In this document: piece after piece, positions 3,939-7,739 of the stretch
Position numbering within the stretch: position 1 is the first letter of the stretch
How the letters are laid out: every line of letters begins with the position of its first letter
Assembly: GCA_020722645.1 (NCBI GenBank)
Contig: DYKL01000158.1
Span: 1-7,739, forward strand
DNA from: Acetofilamentum sp.
GTDB lineage: Bacteria > Bacteroidota > Bacteroidia > Bacteroidales > JAFGUD01
Direction: 5' to 3'
DNA: 7,739 nt
The notes under the pieces: generated by a model
Told to the model about the DNA's origin: nothing
Database searches by the model: none
The model's input: only the letters and a program-made list of their open reading frames with translations
Position numbers and translations under genes: made by a program

Positions 3939-6900
3939 TTAAAGGTCAGTATATTTGGAAATTATTTCAAGAATTGACTTTTTATCAATTGGTTTAACGA
4001 GATATTCGTCAAAAATATCAATAAAATCGTTTATTTGGTTATCAAGAGCATAAGCAGTAACAGCAATTATTTTCAAGTCGGGTTTTTGCTGTTTAATAAT
4101 TTTTGATGCTTCATATCCGTCCATAACCGGCATTTTAATATCAATCAGAACCAGAGAAATATTGTCATATTTTAAACAAATTTCAACAGCATCTTTTCCA
4201 TTTTTTGCGTGAAGTAATTTATAATTGTCTTTTAGGATTTCTTCCAAGAATAAAAAGTTAAATTCCTGATCTTCAGCTATTAAAATTGTTTTTTTATCAG
4301 AAATTGGGTTTATAATTTCATCAGAATTATTTTCATCAATAATTGGATTGTAGGGTATTGTAAATAAGAATTTTGCACCTTTTTCAGGTTCAGATTCTAC
4401 CCAAATTTCACCGCCGAGTAATTCAACAAAACCTTTTGAAATAGCCAAACCGAGCCCTGTTCCTCCAAAATTCATCTGAATGGTTTTATCGGCTTGTCTG
4501 AAACGTTCAAAAATTGCTTGATGATGCTCTTTTTTTATTCCAATACCGGTATCTTTTACAAAAAATTCCAAGAAATCGTTTTTTAATCTATATCCAAATT
4601 CAATTGACCCAATGCTTGTAAATTTAACCGCATTTGAAAGTAAATTTGTAATAATTTGAGTTAATTTTGTTTTGTCAGTATAAATTTCCGCTTTATTATC
4701 AGACAGTTCACGATTCAGATATAAAGAAATGTTTTTGTTTAAAAGTTGTTGTTTATAAATGGCTTGCAGTTCAACAAGAATGTTGTTGACATTGATCTTT
4801 TCGATTCTTGCTTTTTCTTGTTTCGTTTCAACGGCAGATATTGTAAGAATATCATTAATAATCGAAAGAAGCTGATTGCTGCTGTTTTGAATAATTGAAG
4901 CGTAACCGGCTATTTTGTCGTGTTGAGTTTCAGGGTCTGATAAAAAGCCGGCAAAACCCATAATTGCATTAATAGGAGTTCTGATTTCATGAGATAAATT
5001 CTGAAGAAAAGCACTTTTAAGCATATTACTTTCTTCTGCTTTTTCTTTGGCAGTTTTAAGTTCTTCGTTGATTTTGGTTAGCTCTTCGTTTAGTGCTTCG
5101 TATTCATCGTTTTTTAACTTTAGATTGTATTCGCTTTTTTCAGCTCTGTTTTTAGCTTTGATAATCTCTAATTCAGCATTTTTTTTGTCATTAATATCTG
5201 TATGCGTACCGATCATTCGCAAGGGATTGCCATTTTCGTCTCTTTTTACAATTTTCCCTCGTCCTCTAATCCACATATAAATACCTTCTTTTCGGCGAAA
5301 TCTATATTCTATGTCGAACACTTTTGTAATTCCTGAAAAATGGTCATTAGCAGATTTAAGAACATGTTCAACATCGTCGGGGTGAAGGTGTTTTGTGAAT
5401 TCGTCGAATTTTCCTTCAAATTCATTAGGTTCATAACCAGCCATTGTATAATACCTTTCGTCAAAATAAACCTTATTTGATGATATGTCCCAGTCCCATA
5501 ACCCATCATTAATAGCACCCATAACTGTATCATATCTTTCCTGACTGATGCGAAGTTTCTCTATATTTTTTTTCCTTTCTGTAATGTCAGTATGAATTCC
5601 AACAAGTGCGTTTATTTCTCCTTTTTCGTTAAAATTGGCGTAGGCTCTTAAAGCAATGTCTTTGATAATTCCGTCTTTTGTAATCATTTTGACTTCACCT
5701 TTCCAATTTTCACCTTTTTTAATAGTTTCAAAAACTTGTTTTGCAATTTCCTGATCTAAATATACTTTTTTTGGGTCAGAAAACCCCAAATTACCAAATA
5801 AATCAACAAATGCCTTGTTTTGATAATAATGCATTCCTTCAGGTGTTGCCATTCCTATTGCTACTGTTGAATTTTCTAGTGATTCTTTAAAAATTTTGAG
5901 TTCTTTTTCAGTATTTTTCAGTTTAGAAATATCAGTAACAAAACCTTCTAAGGTTATTAAATTTCCTGATTTATCATAAACACCCTGTCCTTTTTCCCAC
6001 ACCCATTTTATTTGTTTTGATTTATCTATAATTCTGTATTGAAGTTCAAAAGTTGTTTTGTTTATAATTGAATTCTGAACTGTGTCCCAAACGTACTTTT
6101 GGTCATCTGAAAAAATTATATTACCATAGGAAGGATTATTTGACAAAAGTTCATTGTTTGAAAATCCGGTTAAATTAATACAGCCATCACTAACAAATAA
6201 CATATCCCAAGTTGGAATATTCAGGCATTTGTAAGCCATTCCGGGCAGATTTGACATTAGTGTTGATAATTGTCTTTCTCTTTCTTTTAATTTGTCGTCA
6301 ATAATTTTTTTTTCAGTAATATCTCTACCTACTCCTATAATTTCATTTATTTTGTTTTCACTATCAATTACAGATGTTACAACCCAAGCTATACACTTAA
6401 CTCCTTTTGTGGTATTTATTTTAAGTTCTATATACGTATTTAACTTATTTTTATATAGCTTTTCAATTTTTTTTCTGATTAAAACCAAATCATCTTCAAA
6501 AATATACTCAGAAATTTCTTTCCCGATTAATTCGGATTCATTTTTATTGATGATTTTACAAAAAGAAGGACTTGCAAATAAAAATTTTCCTTTTGTATCA
6601 ACTTTTACAATTAAATCTGTTTGATTTTCAATAAGTAACTTGTATTTTTTTTCGTTATCTTCTGCTTTTTCTTTTGCGATTTTTAAAGCTTCATTCTGAG
6701 ATTTATATTCTTCGTTAAGAGTTGAATACTCTTTTATGTGAAAATTTAATTTATTCTCTTTTTCTATAAGGTCTGTAATATCAACCAAAAAACCGTAATA
6801 ATATTCAATAATACCTGTTTCATTTCTGATTATATTAGTAAAATCAGAAACCCAGATAATTCTGTTATTTTTTGTTATAAGTCTGTAAGGTTTATGACTG

Positions 6901-7613
6901 AATTTTTTCAAACCGGAAGTGCTGTGGTGATAAACCTCTTCGGCAACTCTCTCTATATCTTCTTTATGTATTAGTTTTGAGTATTTAAAATCGGGTGAAT
7001 TAATTTCTGAACTTGTATATCCGAGAATATCTTTGACATTATCGCTAACGTATTCAACGGGCCAATCAGGAGCATTTTTCCATTTGAAAATTACAACATT
7101 TCCTAGGGTGAAGAGATTTCTGTCAATTTCTAATGTTTTATTAAGATGAATTATTTTTTCTTCTTCTTCTTTTCTCTTTGTAATGTCTCTGTTACTTGCT
7201 CTGTATCCAATCAATTTTCCATCTGAATTATAGACTTTCTGGCATAAATGTTCTATCCACTTGATTTTTTTTTCTTTTGTCAGAATTCTGAATTCAATTT
7301 TTGCGTCTAAACTTTCATTATGATTTTTTTTAAAAAAATGATTATGAACAATTTTTTTGTCTTCGTCTATAGTTATTTCTTCAATAAAACGGTGATTTTC
7401 GTAAAATTTATTTGGTGGATAACCTGTAATTTTTTCGCAGGAAGGAGAAATGTATAATGAATCACCGTTTTCTGAAATTAGTTGTTCAAAGTCGCAACTA
7501 TAATCGGCAATAGCTTTAAACAAATTTAATTCTTCTTTTAGTTTTTTTATTTCAGTGTTTGGAAAATCAATTTTGCTTAGCGATTCTTTATTTTGATTAT
7601 TTTCATTATTCAT
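3939..7613 (-). CDS. Six-PAS cytoplasmic hybrid sensor histidine kinase
   Basis: A 1224-residue two-component hybrid kinase. Six PAS domains lie at about 30-147, 165-286, 322-436, 446-566, 574-681 and 690-811, each closing with a DIT/DIS/DIN-type PAC end (NRDITKRK, LVDITDLIE, GRDITEKK, VTDISKLK, HTDITERK, HTDINDKK). A charged coiled coil (about 812-865) leads to HisKA with phospho-His875 in LSHEIRTPINAIMGF, then the HATPase: N box NLLSNAVKFT (990-999), DTGIGI (1021-1026), FERFRQAD (1035-1042), GGTGLGLAIS (1050-1059). A receiver follows (1107-1222), with Glu1114-Asp1115, phospho-Asp1158 in LIDIKMPVMDG, Thr1186 and Lys1207. All catalytic residues are present. There is no signal peptide or membrane segment, so it senses cytoplasmic or diffusible signals. 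No output domain follows the receiver, so phosphate must pass to a partner not in the window. No neighbouring response regulator is seen. The ligand is unknown. Confidence 0.95.
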   Translation of the reverse strand: MNNENNQNKESLSKIDFPNTEIKKLKEELNLFKAIADYSCDFEQLISENGDSLYISPSCEKITGYPPNKFYENHRFIEEITIDEDKKIVHNHFFKKNHNESLDAKIEFRILTKEKKIKWIEHLCQKVYNSDGKLIGYRASNRDITKRKEEEEKIIHLNKTLEIDRNLFTLGNVVIFKWKNAPDWPVEYVSDNVKDILGYTSSEINSPDFKYSKLIHKEDIERVAEEVYHHSTSGLKKFSHKPYRLITKNNRIIWVSDFTNIIRNETGIIEYYYGFLVDITDLIEKENKLNFHIKEYSTLNEEYKSQNEALKIAKEKAEDNEKKYKLLIENQTDLIVKVDTKGKFLFASPSFCKIINKNESELIGKEISEYIFEDDLVLIRKKIEKLYKNKLNTYIELKINTTKGVKCIAWVVTSVIDSENKINEIIGVGRDITEKKIIDDKLKERERQLSTLMSNLPGMAYKCLNIPTWDMLFVSDGCINLTGFSNNELLSNNPSYGNIIFSDDQKYVWDTVQNSIINKTTFELQYRIIDKSKQIKWVWEKGQGVYDKSGNLITLEGFVTDISKLKNTEKELKIFKESLENSTVAIGMATPEGMHYYQNKAFVDLFGNLGFSDPKKVYLDQEIAKQVFETIKKGENWKGEVKMITKDGIIKDIALRAYANFNEKGEINALVGIHTDITERKKNIEKLRISQERYDTVMGAINDGLWDWDISSNKVYFDERYYTMAGYEPNEFEGKFDEFTKHLHPDDVEHVLKSANDHFSGITKVFDIEYRFRRKEGIYMWIRGRGKIVKRDENGNPLRMIGTHTDINDKKNAELEIIKAKNRAEKSEYNLKLKNDEYEALNEELTKINEELKTAKEKAEESNMLKSAFLQNLSHEIRTPINAIMGFAGFLSDPETQHDKIAGYASIIQNSSNQLLSIINDILTISAVETKQEKARIEKINVNNILVELQAIYKQQLLNKNISLYLNRELSDNKAEIYTDKTKLTQIITNLLSNAVKFTSIGSIEFGYRLKNDFLEFFVKDTGIGIKKEHHQAIFERFRQADKTIQMNFGGTGLGLAISKGFVELLGGEIWVESEPEKGAKFLFTIPYNPIIDENNSDEIINPISDKKTILIAEDQEFNFLFLEEILKDNYKLLHAKNGKDAVEICLKYDNISLVLIDIKMPVMDGYEASKIIKQQKPDLKIIAVTAYALDNQINDFIDIFDEYLVKPIDKKSILEIISKYTDL

Positions 7614-7635
7614 ATTTAATAAATTCTACTTTCAA

Positions 7636-7668
7636 CAAAAATAATTAAAATATTTTAATAAAAACAAA
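7636..7668 (-). promoter_or_regulatory. Candidate promoter for the hybrid kinase
   Basis: On the minus strand TTTG (7668-7665) and TATTTTTG (7643-7636) are separated by 21 bases, a full match to the Bacteroidota pattern. Transcription would start near 7629, about 16 bases before the ATG at 7613. It supports the kinase gene being transcribed on its own. Confidence 0.5.
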
Positions 7669-7739
7669 AAAAATGATTGCTTATGTTTAACGGAACTTAC
7701 TTTTAAAAAGCGTGGATTTACAGGGCTTTGCTGCTGATT
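7669..7739. other. Unassigned right edge
   Basis: I recognise nothing here. On the minus strand one frame is open from the window edge to a TAA at 7689-7687 (16 codons, ending FKSKFR), which could be the tail of a gene beyond the window, but this is too short to judge. Confidence 0.4.

Noticed and set aside
5047..6624. Plus-strand open frames of 77 and 110 codons with hydrophobic residues inside the kinase
   Set aside because: They are the complement of charged coiled-coil and PAS-linker codons of the kinase; no start signals or motifs.
7707..7729. Hairpin AAAGC..GCTTT followed by T residues on the minus strand as terminator of an upstream gene
   Set aside because: The stem is only 5 pairs with a 13-base loop, and the T run is short; no upstream gene is visible.

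Overview
The window looks like a chromosomal segment from a member of the Bacteroidota. The reasons are the AT-rich coding sequence, the absence of Shine-Dalgarno sequences before the starts, repeated matches to the Bacteroidota promoter pattern (TTTG, a 19-21 base spacer, then TAnnTTTG), short heptamer-like tandem repeats, and intergenic palindromes of the CCCGAT/ATCGGG kind. The exact lineage cannot be read from the sequence. I see no phage, transposase, CRISPR array, tRNA or rRNA.

Left part (1-2907, all minus strand): a sulfur-assimilation block. It reads, in transcription order, a two-module VOC-family protein of unknown role, an assimilatory APS/PAPS reductase (cysH) overlapping it by the four bases ATGA, a 304-base spacer, and sulfate adenylyltransferase subunit 2 (cysD). 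CysD, with a CysN partner that must lie outside the window, turns sulfate and ATP into APS. CysH, which carries iron-sulfur cysteines, reduces APS (or PAPS) to sulfite. The spacer holds a dense nest of inverted repeats and a candidate cysD promoter that starts inside the 3' end of cysH, giving a predicted leader of about 280 bases. A 14-base tandem repeat begins 2 bases after the cysD stop.

Middle part (2908-3938): a short divergent promoter region, rsmD (16S rRNA G966 N2-methyltransferase) on the plus strand, then a 381-base non-coding spacer between convergent genes. This spacer is built from palindromes and direct repeats and probably also ends transcription from both sides.

Right part (3939-7739): one large minus-strand gene for a soluble hybrid histidine kinase of 1224 residues with six PAS domains, HisKA, HATPase and a C-terminal receiver, preceded by a good candidate promoter. 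The last 70 bases hold nothing I can identify.

I did not find a convincing new multi-gene system. The observations most worth checking are the double palindrome between cysH and cysD, a hairpin core shared by the two intergenic regions, and the translational coupling of an uncharacterised VOC protein to cysH.
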